Shown here: positions 29,398-40,764 of the stretch, piece after piece
Layout of the letters: every line of letters begins with the position of its first letter
How positions within the stretch are numbered: position 1 is the stretch's first letter
DNA from: Atriophallophorus winterbourni
Taxonomy: Eukaryota > Platyhelminthes > Trematoda > Plagiorchiida > Microphallidae
Direction: 5' to 3'
Length of the DNA stretch: 64,000 nucleotides
Assembly (NCBI GenBank): GCA_013407085.1
Contig: JACCGJ010006017.1
Span: 1-64,000 of the forward strand
Program-made: the position numbers and the translations under genes
Notes under the pieces: generated by a model
What the model saw: the letters and a program-made list of their open reading frames with translations, nothing else
What the model was told of the DNA's origin: nothing
The model's database searches: none

Positions 29398-31740
29398 CAG
29401 TTTGGGCGATCAACGCTTAAAAACGCCAGACGCTGGGAAAGCTTTAGTGGAAGAACAGCTGCAACCTATGAACAACTCTTCTTCTTACACGAGTGCCAAC
29501 GCAGAAACCTGACCCCGAAATCCTTACAACGACGACCCCCAATCAACAATCCACGTGCATGGAAACTAATGGAACATCAAAACCGAGAATGGCTGGGAAT
29601 GCTGATTTCAGATGCACACAATCGTTTGAAGAAATACGCAGACATAATCAACATTGAAAGACAAAAGTGTGAAGACCGATTTGGACCTGAACTGACGCAA
29701 CGTTTAGAAAACGCCATCACAATAACGACCCGAAAAGCCAAAGCCAACAAGCGACGTGACCTGGAAAACAAAATTCACAATATCACCCCTTATCAGGACA
29801 ATACCAGCGGGGAACTTTGGGTCAAGAACCTATCCAACAGACCCCTTACTGAGAACGAACAACGCATTCTCGGACGTGGCCTCAACTTCAACTTGAAAGA
29901 CGCTGATCACACCCAGTTTGTCGCTAATTTGGAGTCGATATTGAAGTCTCATACCTTATCAGAAGATACGCGCGAAGAAGTCCGACAAAGAATTGTACCC
30001 GCACTTACCAGGAACATAGAACATACCTCACTCAATAAACAGGAAATCAAAGCATTGAACAAACTGAAACGAGACCAGAACATCGTTATACTTCCCGCTG
30101 ACAAAGGAAGAATGACCGTCGTAATGAACAAGGCAGAATATATCGAGAAAGCTGAACAACTACTCCGTGACACAACAACATACAGACAGATAAACGAAGA
30201 CCTGACAAAACGACTTGAAAAGAAAATCAACGCAACCTTGAAGAAATTGAAGTTCATGGGACAACTGAATGGAGCAGAAGAAACGAGAATGAAGCCGCAA
30301 GACTCCACTATACCCAGATTCTACGGATTACCGAAAATACACAAAGAAAATATTCCATTGCGCCCAATAGTTTCTCTGCCAGGAGGACCAACGTACAAGT
30401 TATCTAAAGAGCTGCGGAGAAAATTGCTATACCTAGTAGCAGATTCGGAACATTCGGTCAACTCTGCCGAACAATTTTTGCGGAAATTGAAGAACGTGAA
30501 GATCGAAGAGGACGAACTAATGGTTTCTTTCGACGTAACGGCACTATTCACGTCAATCGACAAAACACTCGCCAAGCAAACTATATCATCTTTACTCAAT
30601 GAAAAAGGAACGGAACAGAATGGAAATCGATTGACACACGAAAGTTTAATGGAACTGATCGAGCTGTGTCTTCAAACGCACTTCAAGTTTAATGGAAAGA
30701 TATATGAACAAATCCGAGGAACGCCAATGGGATCACCGATTTCCAGCTTAGTTGCTGAAGCAGTTATGCAACGTTTGGAACGAATTGCTTTGCCAATAAT
30801 CCGACCAAAATTATGGATCCGCTACGTGGACGACACCTTCGTGATTATGAAAAGAACAGAACTGGATGAATCACACCGACTGCTCAATTGTGTATTTACT
30901 GGAATCCAATTTACAAAGGAAACTGAAGTTGACGGTTGTTTACCATTTTTGGATGTCCAAGTGAAGCGGACAAGCGACGGAACGTTAGAGACCTGCGTCT
31001 ACCGGAAAACCACACACACGGATCAAATACTGAACTTTCACAGCAAGCACCCGAACACTCACAAACGCAGTTGCGTCAGAACCCTATTCAAACGAGCAGC
31101 AACCCACTGCAGTACAGATGAACTGAGAAGAAAAGAAGAAGAATATCTGTTCAAAGTGTTCCAGAAAAATGGATATCCAAGAAGCTTCATACTACGAAAC
31201 AGGTCCAACCGCCCGCAACAAAGAACCCCAGAAGAAAACAGAAGCAGACGCACTCTGCCCTATATCCAACATGTCTCCGAAATCGCAGCTCGGGTGCTTC
31301 GGCCACTTGGAATAGACATCGCGCATAAACCAGCATCAACACTTCGCAACTGTTTCAACAACACGAAAGATAAAGTGACAAAAGAAGAGCAGTCGAATAT
31401 CGTCTACAAGATTTCATGCAGAGACTGTGAAAAGAACTACGTCGGACAAACGGGTCGCAAACTCAGCACAAGACTACATGAACACCAGTTGGCCGTACGC
31501 AGACATGACCGGAATTCACTGATTTCAATACATGTTGATCAATTTGGGCATCAGTTCGACTGGGACCGCACAAGAATATTAGCCAGAGGAAACGACCGAC
31601 GGACTCGGGAATTCTTGGAAGCGTGGCACTCAACAACAAATTCAATTAACCAGCATCTCCAACTGGCTGCAACATATGGACCAATGAGAAACCGATCACG
31701 GAGACGGTATAACATGAACTCGACCAATCCGCGGGAGTGA
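29206..31740 (+). CDS. Penelope-like element RT with GIY-YIG endonuclease
   Basis: An uninterrupted frame of 844 codons. RT motifs with positions counted from 29206: ADKGRMTVVMNKAEYIEKA (~301), IPRFYGLPKIHKENIPLRPI (~370), MVSFDVTALFTSID with the motif A aspartate (~443), IRGTPMGSPISSLVAEAVM (motif B, ~505) and WIRYVDDTFVIMK (motif C, ~541). The C-terminal endonuclease has YKISCRDCEKNYVGQTGRKL (~733-752) and the expected later glutamate and asparagine (EAWHSTTNSINQH). This RT plus GIY-YIG order defines canonical Penelope elements. The GTG at 29206 is only where the frame opens inside the terminal repeat; the natural start is more likely an ATG such as 29284 or one after 29398. No stop or frameshift, so it may be functional. 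Confidence 0.93.
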   Translation: MTVNGQANSIITNEFQLQDASKEVLLMMSSSLMTKRPRTTTQARRTQGEHHPHPELRIFSSIAEQFGRSTLKNARRWESFSGRTAATYEQLFFLHECQRRNLTPKSLQRRPPINNPRAWKLMEHQNREWLGMLISDAHNRLKKYADIINIERQKCEDRFGPELTQRLENAITITTRKAKANKRRDLENKIHNITPYQDNTSGELWVKNLSNRPLTENEQRILGRGLNFNLKDADHTQFVANLESILKSHTLSEDTREEVRQRIVPALTRNIEHTSLNKQEIKALNKLKRDQNIVILPADKGRMTVVMNKAEYIEKAEQLLRDTTTYRQINEDLTKRLEKKINATLKKLKFMGQLNGAEETRMKPQDSTIPRFYGLPKIHKENIPLRPIVSLPGGPTYKLSKELRRKLLYLVADSEHSVNSAEQFLRKLKNVKIEEDELMVSFDVTALFTSIDKTLAKQTISSLLNEKGTEQNGNRLTHESLMELIELCLQTHFKFNGKIYEQIRGTPMGSPISSLVAEAVMQRLERIALPIIRPKLWIRYVDDTFVIMKRTELDESHRLLNCVFTGIQFTKETEVDGCLPFLDVQVKRTSDGTLETCVYRKTTHTDQILNFHSKHPNTHKRSCVRTLFKRAATHCSTDELRRKEEEYLFKVFQKNGYPRSFILRNRSNRPQQRTPEENRSRRTLPYIQHVSEIAARVLRPLGIDIAHKPASTLRNCFNNTKDKVTKEEQSNIVYKISCRDCEKNYVGQTGRKLSTRLHEHQLAVRRHDRNSLISIHVDQFGHQFDWDRTRILARGNDRRTREFLEAWHSTTNSINQHLQLAATYGPMRNRSRRRYNMNSTNPRE

Positions 31741-31930
31741 CCATGAACGGACATGCAAACAGTATAATAACCAACGAATTCAAACTGCAAGACGCTTCGA
31801 AAGAAGTTTTGCTGATGATGTCATCTAGCCTGATGACGAAACGTCCAAGAACAACTACGCAAGCTCGGCGAACACAAGGTGAACACCATCCACATCCTGA
31901 GCTACGAATATTTTCCTCTATTACCTGGAT
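31063..31930 (+). repeat. PLE right direct repeat (pseudo-LTR)
   Basis: Matches 28529-29397 to the last base of CCTCTATT, then diverges: in the left copy the element body follows, in the right copy an unrelated ORF1 fragment. This defines the right element boundary at about 31930. Unlike the left side, no hammerhead unit follows it. Confidence 0.88.
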
Positions 31931-32203
31931 ATTGTCGTTGATAATTCCACATCAACATCTATACCCCGAGACTTAGCTTCTGATGATATGCCAACTTCAG
32001 GTAGCATCTCCTTTATAGCTAAACCAAATTTAAACATTGATAACACAACTCCTGCCCATGAATGCAATCTCACCACTATTGAAACGGTCGCTGCAGATGT
32101 ACGCCCCGCAGCTCGATCGTCAGGTAAATCTACTAAAAAACTCGTGTTCCCTGTATTCAAGGCAAATTCGCCACTACTTCGAGGTGGACCAAACATCAAT
32201 AGT
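31931..32203 (+). pseudogene. CR1-like ORF1 fragment
   Basis: Reads LDIVVDNSTSTS near 31925, KPNLNIDNTTPAHECN and KSTKKLVFPVFKANSPLLRG, which correspond to LDVVDNSASATAP, SKLNIDDAMLTP and KKVVLPVFKSNSPLLRGGPR in the ORF1 at 41916-40765. It is a middle piece of that RNA-binding protein in + orientation, ending at the (AAT)n tail at 32200. Confidence 0.75.
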
Positions 32204-32950
32204 AATAATAATAATAATACTATATTCTTGGTAAACCAAGGCATGCAAAACATGATCAGGTTATCAATGTGTACAAAATAAATAAATTGTAAAATGACCT
32301 TATCAAGCGGAATTTTTGAACATTTTGCTGATTAATAAAGGATGGTAAATTTACAAGGGTAAGAAAGTTAACTTTTTCGCGCAATGTCACACAGTAATAA
32401 AGTTTCATCTAGATTGCATCGAAATAATCAAATGAAGGGGATGCGATTAATTCTGGAGCAGGGATTGAAAGAAAAGAAAATAACGGAAAAAATTATGGAG
32501 GAAATAGTGCGTGTGAAGATATAATTGTCACAGTAAAAATAAATTTTCGAAATAAAGAAAGTTCCTTTATATATATATATAAATGACTTCTTCGGAATGT
32601 TGGTGGGTGTGATTGAAAAAAAGCACATAAAAATCCGAAGTTAAATTGAAAAAAATTAGAAAATGGAGGGGAAAGAGGAGATTGTGGTTTAAATTGCATG
32701 AGGTTTGGGCCGGTTGTACGATCCAGGAAAGTCGAAGAATTGTCAAATCAGGGAAACCAAAACTATTCGCCAGTATGGATTTCGGTTCATGTAGAAGAAT
32801 CAGTTTTACGCGGAAGATGCAAGGACCAGTATCGGAGTTGGTTTCGGAGTCGGAGACACTGGAACACGATTGAAAATATTCTCTTCACCATCATGGTGAG
32901 AGGTTATCATTGTGAAATTTTACATTTATTATAAACGATAAAAAAGATCA
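32204..32950 (-). repeat. 3' UTR fragment of a CR1-like element
   Basis: Begins with a (AAT)n tract and CTTGGTAAACCAAGGCATGC, nearly matching CTTGGAATTCCAAGGCATGC at 56671, which ends the minus-strand element 56645-59632. A terminal simple repeat is usual for these elements. The rest is A-rich non-coding DNA with small open frames that resemble no protein. Confidence 0.55.
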
Positions 32951-33526
32951 CAAAAAAGACAATATTTTTGGCATTTTTAGCGTTTTTTTCTTTTTTTTGT
33001 TTTTATAATAAATACGTTATGTAAAAACATGTTTTTATGCATAAATGGGTTTAATGTAAGCAGATAACGGTTGAGGATATAGTCATATGGTAAAAATGAT
33101 CATAAAATGCACGGTTACGATGAAGATGTCAATAGTCAATAGTCAATAGTTTTATTGTGGTAATAAAAGCCGATAGCTTGTAAGAAACCACTGGGTGGTG
33201 TGTACAGAGGGTCGCACAAAGCGTGCTAAAAAGCATACATGAAGAGATAAAAACGGAGGCAAATAGGCCTTATAGCGGGCCATGTTCGCGTATAGCATAC
33301 ACCTTGATTGGACATTTGTGGCTTTTTATAGGGAGAAGTGTCAGCCCAAGACACATTCCCACCACGTCCTCCAGTGCATGACGGACTTGCGGACGGTTGC
33401 TTTGGCGTGAGCAACGTTGATGCTTGCAAGCTGGGGAGAAAAGACTGGAAAAATGTTAGTTATTTATGGATATGTGAGTGGTATGTAGTATAATGGGGTA
33501 GAACGGAATGGCGAAAGATAAACAAG

Positions 33527-36300
33527 TCATTTGAAAGTTGATTGCCAAAGGTGTTTGTCTAGACGTTGCTTAAACGAAGACAGTGACTCAGCACATACCA
33601 CCTCCGGCGGGAGAGCGTTCCATACACGGCATATGCGAAGGGGTAGGAAATACCGTCGACTGTTCAATCGGCTGTTCTGATGAGCAATCTTGAGATTGTG
33701 CCCACGATGATTACGTCGATTGGATAGAGGCATCAAGGACTTGCAAGGGTGGTGATTCTCTGTGAGAATGCGAAAGGTCAAAAGCAAATCACCGCGGAGG
33801 AGTCGGTAGCGGATTGAGAAGAGGCCGCTATACTGCAGCCGTTCTTCGTAGGACATGTTTTGAAGGCCGTTGATAAGCTTTGTTGCTCGCCGTTGTGGCT
33901 GTTCGAGGGCGTTCATGTCTTGTTGGAGCCACGGATGCCACGCACTGACTGCATATTCGAGCGGGGGCGGATGTAGGCGGACAGTAGCTGTGGGAAGAGT
34001 CGTCGGTCAAAGCGTCTGAAAAGTCGCCTCAGAAGACCAACACTGTGGTTTGCGGTTCTTGCAGCCTTGTTGCACTGGCTGGAGCAGCCCAAGTCGTGCT
34101 GTACGATGACGCCGAGGTCGCTTACCTGGTCCACATGGCGCAAAAGTTCGTCCCCCAAGTGATAAGCGTAACGAACAGAGTGTCGAATGGTCAGAATGTG
34201 GCATTTTTCTGAGTTGAACGGTAAATTGTGTTCTAATGACCACTGATAGAGGCGGTCGAGGTCACGTTGCAGGATTTGATGATCTTCGAAGCTAGATATA
34301 CGACGCCAAACCTTGAGGTCATCCGCGAAGAGTAAAAATGAGCTTGATAAGATCATGCTGATATCATTGATGAATATAAGGAAGAGAGTGGGTCCGAGTA
34401 CGGATCCCTGCGGAACCCCACTGGTTACCGGGAAACAGTCTGAATAGGCGTCTTTGACGCGCACACACGATGTGCGATCTTGCAGAAATCGGCTGATCCA
34501 CGTCAACAAGGGGTCATCGATTCCGTAGTGGCGTAGCTTTTGAATGAGAATAAGGTGATCAACTCTATCAAAGGCTTTCGAAAAATCCAGGTATGCCACG
34601 TCAACTGCCACCCGGCCGTCCACGGCTTTCGTCCAATCGTCCCTGGCCAACAGGAGGTTGGATAGGCAGGAGTGTCCTGGCCGGAAACCATGCTGTTCAT
34701 GAGCAAGGATGTGATTTTCCTCAAGGTGGCGTGTGATGGTGTCAGCTATAATACTTTCCATGACCTTTGAGATCACAGACAGCAGGGTCACCGGGCGGTA
34801 ATTAGCTGGTAAGGTGCGGTCGCCTCCTTTAAAGACCGGAGTGATCAAGCCTTGTTTCCAAGTTTGTGGGACTTCAGCTGAGTCGAGTGAACGCTGGAAA
34901 TATAGCGCCAGATCGTTTGAGATATATGCTGCGACTGCATTCAAAGCCTTTGGGTGTATGTGATCTATACCCGGGGAGCTATTCTGTCGCAGGTGGGTCA
35001 ATTTGTGGTAGACGGCGTCGCGGCTGAAGATGATTGAGCTCAATGAAGGCACAGGAGACACTGGTGCAAGTATGACTACGGACTTAGGGGCAGCACGAAA
35101 GATGGGAGCGTACTGCGCGCCCAAAGTGCTGGCGACTTCTTCAGGTGACGTGGATAGACCCGAGGGTGTCTTGAGCGAAGGGATACCTGTTTTCACTTTC
35201 CTCCGAGCGTTGATCTCCTTGTATAGCAGCTTCGGGTTGTCTAGAAGTCTCAAAGTTAGCTGTTGTTGGTAAAGGAATTGATCATTGCGTTTGAGAGATG
35301 TACACTGGTTTCGCAATAATCTGTAGAATTCCCAGTTCTCTGAGGTGGGGCATCGAGAGAAAGTATGCCATGCAAGGTTCCGTAGTGCCATCATTTTTTT
35401 GGTCCGGCTTCTAATTGTCGGTCGGTCGCGTTTTGTTGGTATTGCCTTCATGGTCGATGATAGGTCAAGTAATGTGTGCCATCGTGTAACAAAATAACTC
35501 CAAGCAGTATCAAGTTGCGTAGTATGTAGCAAGTCCCACGTGTTCGCGGCAACAAGCTCACGCAGTAGCGTGTAGTTCGTAATCCTCCTAGTAGTGGCGT
35601 CCGGTATCCCCTCATAATGAGAGTAGCAGAGGTAGTCAAATATCAGCACGGCATGATCAGCATGACCCAGTGGTGGTTCGATCATCATGTTTTCGACCAT
35701 CAGTTCTTCGTTGGTGAGTATCAGATCGAGGGTAGACGGGATCTGGTGGCCGCAGAATCGTGTCGGTTCGTTGACATGGCTGTACAATGGATGGGTAGCA
35801 ATCAATTCTGATAAGTCACGTCCAAACTGATGGCTGGGCGAGCCTGACGATACACCCGGAGAGTTGAAGTCTCCCATTATGAGGACATGCGTGAAGTGTT
35901 GAGAAAGTCCGAGTCGGATGGCAGTCAGCAAAGAAGAGTCTGTATGAGAATCCGCATTTGGAGGGCGGTAGATCACACCCAACAAGGCCACATCGTCGCG
36001 TTGCAAGAAAACTCTACACCACAAAGTGTCAGGAACAGACAGATCAGGGTTCTCGATCTCTTCACAGCGTAGTGCTTGATTGTAATACAGTAGGACACCT
36101 CCACCTCTAGTCTTACGATCAATGCGGAATGACAACATGTTTGGGAGCATTAGTTCAGTATCTAATATGGTTGGGGTCAACCAGGTTTCTGTGATGGCAA
36201 TGAGATCAAAGTTTTTTGTCGAATGGAGCAGTTTTAATTCGGAGAATTTGTTCATGAATCCTCGGATGTTCGTATAGCAACAGGACAGTGTATGGCGGTT
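33527..36300 (-). CDS. CR1-like ORF2: endonuclease and RT (one frameshift)
   Basis: N-terminal apurinic-type endonuclease (EEP fold): FDLIAITETWLTPTI, GVIYRPPNAD, LIMGDFNSPG, STLDLILTNEEL and LGHADHAVLIF give the catalytic E, D, N and H. RT: LRQNSSPGIDHIHPKALN, GLITPVFKGGDRTLPANYRP, DFSKAFDRVDHLILIQKLR (motif A), SGVPQGSVLGPTLFLIFIND (motif B), FLLFADDLKVWRR (motif C) and a C-terminal RRATKLINGL block. The frame from 36255 runs to 33913; the last 130 residues continue in another frame from 33916 to 33527, after one missing C in the run near 33961. Upstream of the first ATG the frame stays open past the ORF1 stop (TNIRGFMNKF), so ORF2 may start by reinitiation. Confidence 0.9.
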
Positions 36301-36326
36301 GCGTTGGGCGTCGTGAGGTGTACCAC

Positions 36327-37712
36327 CTAGGAAGCCGATCCGGAAGGGATCGGCTGTGGTAGGTTTTTTGAGGCGGCTGCTTCACGTAATTCCGGTTGTT
36401 CGACCTCGGGTGTTGGGTCGGTAATTTTCGTCTCGGGTCTAATCCGATTGGTATCGATAGACGAACGGAGGCGAATTTCTGATGGAGCTTTCCATCGGTT
36501 CGCGTACCAACATTCGAGCGCCGACGTGACCATACTTTCCGACTGGAATGTTATTTTCGTAATTCGGGGGGCATTGCCTTTATAGTTCGGTGATTTGGGT
36601 AGGCGTTTTAGCGACGTTGTGAGTGTGGCGGTTATGTCAGATTGTTGCTGTATGAAGCGCCATTGCTCACAGTCGTGAATGTTGTTTTTGGATTCGTCGG
36701 CGTCGGAAAGCTCAGGAATTCCGTGTACGTATATACTACGTTTGTCATTATCCTGCTTCCAGTCAAATGACGGCTTTTTCTTGGCTTGCCGTGCTGCCCA
36801 TGGTAGATCGGCGAAGATGCGGATTGGAGTAGGGGATTTGCGAAGTACGTACGTGGAGAGAAGCACGGTTTCAGCTGCTTCAACGGACTTTAGTGTGACA
36901 CGCAGAAGTCTGGGTTCTCCTAGGTGAGACGAATTCGGAGGCCTGGACAACCGCACCACGCTATCGGCTTCCGAGGAAACCTGAAGGGTACGACAAATTT
37001 GATCCCATTGCGAAACGTCTTCGGATAGACGTTCTTTAAAACACGGCGACTTGGATTCGGGCACGTTTGTGCAGATCACCGTCATTCTACCATCGCGAGA
37101 ATTCTGCTTAGGGTTTTTCTGTTGGTTAGCAGAAGGACGTGTTGCATCTATCGCTGGGACTAATGGTAGCTTCGAGATATGGGGATCAGTTTGTACACGA
37201 GGTGACGCAGCAACGACTTTGGAGTAGCCAAGCTTGGTGGCGATCTTGGGGCGGATATCGTCCTTAATAGAATTAGGTGGTGATGAACAGGTCGTAAACT
37301 TCGTTTCGAGTAGTTTCACGCGTGCTTCCAGTGAAAAGATGATTTCTTTCTGCTGGTCGAGCAAAGTAAGCAGAGAGCGGATAATCGGTTTTTTGGAACA
37401 GTGTACGCAAAACCATGGTAAGTTTGTGCGCTGTCGATGCTCTTTTAATTCTAACGTTGATAACCCGGAACAACGTGAGTGGAACCATGTGGAGCAACTA
37501 CTACACTCAATTCCTTCAGTTACGGCTTTGGAGCAGTCTCCATTGCCACAAATGTTGGCGTCCAAGTTTGTCAAGATTGACGTTGGTTTTTTGCTGGATT
37601 TATGCTCTACGTTTTTTGAGGGTTGGCTTTTACCTGTTGTCTTACATTCGCCGGATTTTGGAGTAACTTTACCGTTAGAACGGAGGTTCGATTTTGATTT
37701 ACTATCAACCAT
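36327..37712 (-). CDS. CR1-like ORF1 protein with PHD finger
   Basis: About 461 residues from MVDSKSKSN at 37712 (the frame opens 13 codons earlier). A C4HC3 PHD-type zinc finger is complete: ICGNGDCSKAV, IECSSCSTWFHSRCSGL, LPWFCVHC. Next comes a predicted coiled coil (LLDQQKEIIFSLEARVKLLE), a basic low-complexity linker, and a C-terminal region with VICTNVPESKSPCF, VRLSRPPNSSHLGEPRLLRV, IRIFADLPWAARQAKKK and RSIYVHGIPELSD. The same layout appears in 54370-55126. Such ORF1 proteins bind element RNA; that function is family knowledge. No stop or frameshift. Confidence 0.88.
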   Translation of the reverse strand: MVDSKSKSNLRSNGKVTPKSGECKTTGKSQPSKNVEHKSSKKPTSILTNLDANICGNGDCSKAVTEGIECSSCSTWFHSRCSGLSTLELKEHRQRTNLPWFCVHCSKKPIIRSLLTLLDQQKEIIFSLEARVKLLETKFTTCSSPPNSIKDDIRPKIATKLGYSKVVAASPRVQTDPHISKLPLVPAIDATRPSANQQKNPKQNSRDGRMTVICTNVPESKSPCFKERLSEDVSQWDQICRTLQVSSEADSVVRLSRPPNSSHLGEPRLLRVTLKSVEAAETVLLSTYVLRKSPTPIRIFADLPWAARQAKKKPSFDWKQDNDKRSIYVHGIPELSDADESKNNIHDCEQWRFIQQQSDITATLTTSLKRLPKSPNYKGNAPRITKITFQSESMVTSALECWYANRWKAPSEIRLRSSIDTNRIRPETKITDPTPEVEQPELREAAASKNLPQPIPSGSAS

Positions 37713-37895
37713 GATGACAATAATCAAATAAAAAATAACAAAATCTGTCACGACAAAAAAGATTCAACTTGCGCGCCAGTTTAAGGTGGAATAACATCAT
37801 ATTTAAGGTCGGACAACCTGACACTTGAAGGGCCAGTTATCCAAAGAATACAATAAGACATCATGATGAACTAATATGTGGAGAAAGATGTGGAA

Positions 37896-40720
37896 TTAGA
37901 AACCTGGGATCCCATGAGAGTATAGAATATCTAGGGAAGAGTTTATCTTTAGGATTTGGGAAAGTGAGTGAACAGTAAGGGTTTCTACAAGCGTTTTCAA
38001 CTTCCCTGTAGATGTGCACATACGGAAATGAAGAGGAAGGGAATTCCAAAGTTGTGCATATCTAACTAAGAAGAAGTTACGTCTAACTTTAGTGCGGGAC
38101 ATAGGGATATTCAACAGCCTTGTTCGATTGCGCAGATCATATCGGATATAATCGTGAAAGCGCATGCCAGACTGAAGCTTAATTCGTTGCTGGGTAATGA
38201 TTCGAAAGAAAAGAAGCAGATTCAGATGAATTCTGCGTAGCCATAGTGGTTCGACATTCAGCAAATTACACCTTTCAAGATAAGGCAAGGGGTTTGAATA
38301 GCCCAAAGTTATTTTGCTGAAAGTACGTTGAAGTCTCTCTAAGAGAAAACAATCACGCCTACCCATGTGAGAATAGATGATATTACAATAATCGAGAATT
38401 GGTAGGACCTTCATCTTATATAGTGCTATTTTACTCTCGCGTAAGAGGAATTTATGGTTAATTAGGCTAAAGTTTTGTCTTGCTCTCGCAATGAGGTGTC
38501 TGGCTTGTTCATTAAAATTGAGAGAAGAGGAGTATCTAAATCCAAGGTCCTTAATTTCTGCAGAAGGTGTGATGGTTGAGCCATTTATCGTGAGTGTGCT
38601 AGAAGGGATTGAACAACGTAATCCCATATATTGTGTCTTAGAAGCAGAAAATTCTAATCCCCATTGTGAGCCCCAGTTAGATAGAGAGGCAAGATCACGG
38701 TTAAGGGATATCAGGGCCTGTGACACTTCACCAGGAGGAGATGTTAAGACTACTTTTATGTCATCCGCGAAGATGAATAGCTTAGAGTGATCTACAACAT
38801 TTTGTAGATCATTAACATAGATAAGAAAAAGAAGTGGACCTAGAACGCTGCCTTGAATTACGCCACTTGGAATTGGCTGATTAGTTGAGGTAACTCCATT
38901 AACGTGAACCGAAAAGGTGCGATCAGATAGAAAAGAACGGAACCAGCTCAATAAAGGCCCATGAATACCTAAACATGATAGCTTCAAAAGGAGTAGCGTA
39001 TGAGGAACCCGATCGAAAGCTTTGCTTATGTCCAAGAATACAACAATCACTGCTAGTCCTTGGTCAAGGGAAGCCGTTATGAGATCTAAGTATTCTAATT
39101 GGCAGGTTACACAAGACTTTTGGCTAAGGAATCCATGTTGGACTGGAGAGAACGCATCTGGACCAAGGTAGCCCAACAAAGAATTTTTGATTAACCTTTC
39201 AAATAACCTAGACAGAATAGGAGTATGATTAATAGGGCGATAATTCGTAACGAGGTTCGAATTACCAGATTTTAAACGTGGGATAATAACAGAGTGTTTC
39301 CAATGAGTTGGAAAAATTCCACATTTGAGAGAAATATTGAAAAGATTTAATAAGAGTAAAGGAAAGTCTTCATTATCGTTGTGTAAGATGGCTGAAATAA
39401 AACCTACATCATCAGGCTTATAAGAGATTTTACTTCGACGAGAAATGTCTTTTACTTCTTGTACAGAAAAGTAAAGGAGTCAATAGTATTTAAGGGAGTG
39501 CTATTGTTTGCTGGTGGATGGTAAGCGTTGTTATTGAACGAGCTGCTGAAGAATAAAGAGAAAGCCTGACTTATTGTGACCGCATCAGAAGTGACTATTT
39601 CTTTATCATCTTCGTGGTACATTATGGATGGAATATCATGTGTTGACCGGATACACCTGGTCTTCGAAAGGTAATTTAATGATTTCGTCATTGAATCACT
39701 GTTTAAAGCCTTTCTTTCTTGGCGTTCTAGAAGACGAATCTTAACATTTGAAAGAGAGTTACAAAGTTCGTGTCTGCGCATAACCGAAAATAAATCTAAC
39801 TTATGGTTCACAGAAGCAGAAAGTCGAGCTATCTTTTTCTCCATAAGGTTTATTGGGTCCCGCTTACGCTTCCTAATATGAGAGGAAGACGAACTTCGAA
39901 TGCATGTTGAGATGTTATCATGAAAGATCGAAGAGATGCGCTCAAAGTTTGAGGAAAGAAAGAATTCTGTCCAGTCGTAGGTTCTAAGAATATTCGAAAA
40001 CTTCGTCCAATTGATATGAACTTTCTCATCTTTGCGTATATGTGCTGGTTTTTGCGAAAGACGCAAAACGCAAGTTATCATATTATGGTCGCAACCGGGT
40101 AGTGAAGCTAAGATTTCAACGTTGGTGGGATCAGTGCCTAAAGTAAAAATCAAATCTAAAACGCTGGACAGCCTCGTAGGCTTCTTCACAGATTGTGTGA
40201 AACCTAAAAGATGAATCGTTTTGGAGAAGGATGAAAATTTATTTGAAGAATGCGGGGAATTCCAGCAGGCGTGTGGCATGTTGAAGTCTCCAGCAATAAT
40301 CTTATTATTGAAGGGGGAAATGGACGCCTCAGTAAAAACATTTATAAGCTTATCAACAGTGAGTGTGGATGGAGATGGCGGGTTGTAAATGCATCCTAGG
40401 AGAGCATCAAGAGAAGGTAAGGAGATCCAAATTGAGTCGTCTAGATCATCTAATATACGAGAGCTATGTATTTCTGCTTGGAGATCTGTACTAACATAAA
40501 TAAGAATACCACCACCACGAGTGTGGTTGCGGTCCCTACGAAACATAAAATAGTTGGCTAGTTCAAGTGAAACGTTGGGAACGTCATTAGTTGTCCACGT
40601 TTCTGTTATAAGAACTATTTCGTGTGGGTTTGAGAGCAAGAAATGTTGAAGGGCAGGGAGCTTAGAAATAATTGACCGAGCATTAAGTAACAGAAGGCGA
40701 ATTTTAGGATATTTAACATG
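37896..40720 (-). CDS. CR1-like ORF2: endonuclease and RT (one frameshift)
   Basis: Endonuclease: IRLLLLNARSIISKL just upstream of the first ATG, then EIVLITETWTTNDVPN, GCIYNPPSPSTLTVDK, IIAGDFNMPHACW, SSVLDLIFTLG and LPGCDHNMITCVL. RT: PDDVGFISAIL, THWKHSVIIPRLKSGN, TNYRPINHTPILSRLFERLI, FLDISKAFDRVPHTLLLLK (motif A), SGVIQGSVLGPLLFLIYVND (motif B), KLFIFADDIKVVL (motif C) and the C-terminal ERLQRTFSKITLGYSNP. The frame breaks once, near 39470, where a run of Ts appears one base short; the part between 39451 and 39180 is fully open in the second frame. GVIQGSVLG instead of GVPQGSVLG is shared with the 57208-59632 element. Confidence 0.88.
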
Positions 40721-40764
40721 CGTAATAGAAAACGATTTACACGAGTTGTTTGAAATTGTCGGAG

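Larger units (their letters stand above)
33131..37800 (-). mobile_element. Nearly complete CR1-like element, PHD-type ORF1
   Basis: Reads right to left: 5' flank at about 37800, ORF1 37712-36327, ORF2 from about 36300 to 33527, 3' UTR, and a terminal (CAATAGT)3 tract at 33130-33150. Both proteins are almost intact; one single-base deletion near 33961 breaks ORF2. The element lies directly 3' to 5' with the next minus-strand element (37840-41990). Confidence 0.85.

Noticed and set aside
33527..33916. Separate small gene downstream of ORF2
   Set aside because: It is the C-terminal RT block of the same ORF2, shifted by a one-base deletion near 33961.
39180..39451. Non-coding gap inside the second CR1 ORF2
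   Set aside because: Read in the frame of 39179-37896 it is fully open and contains the THWKHSVIIPRLKSGN and TNYRPINHTP blocks.
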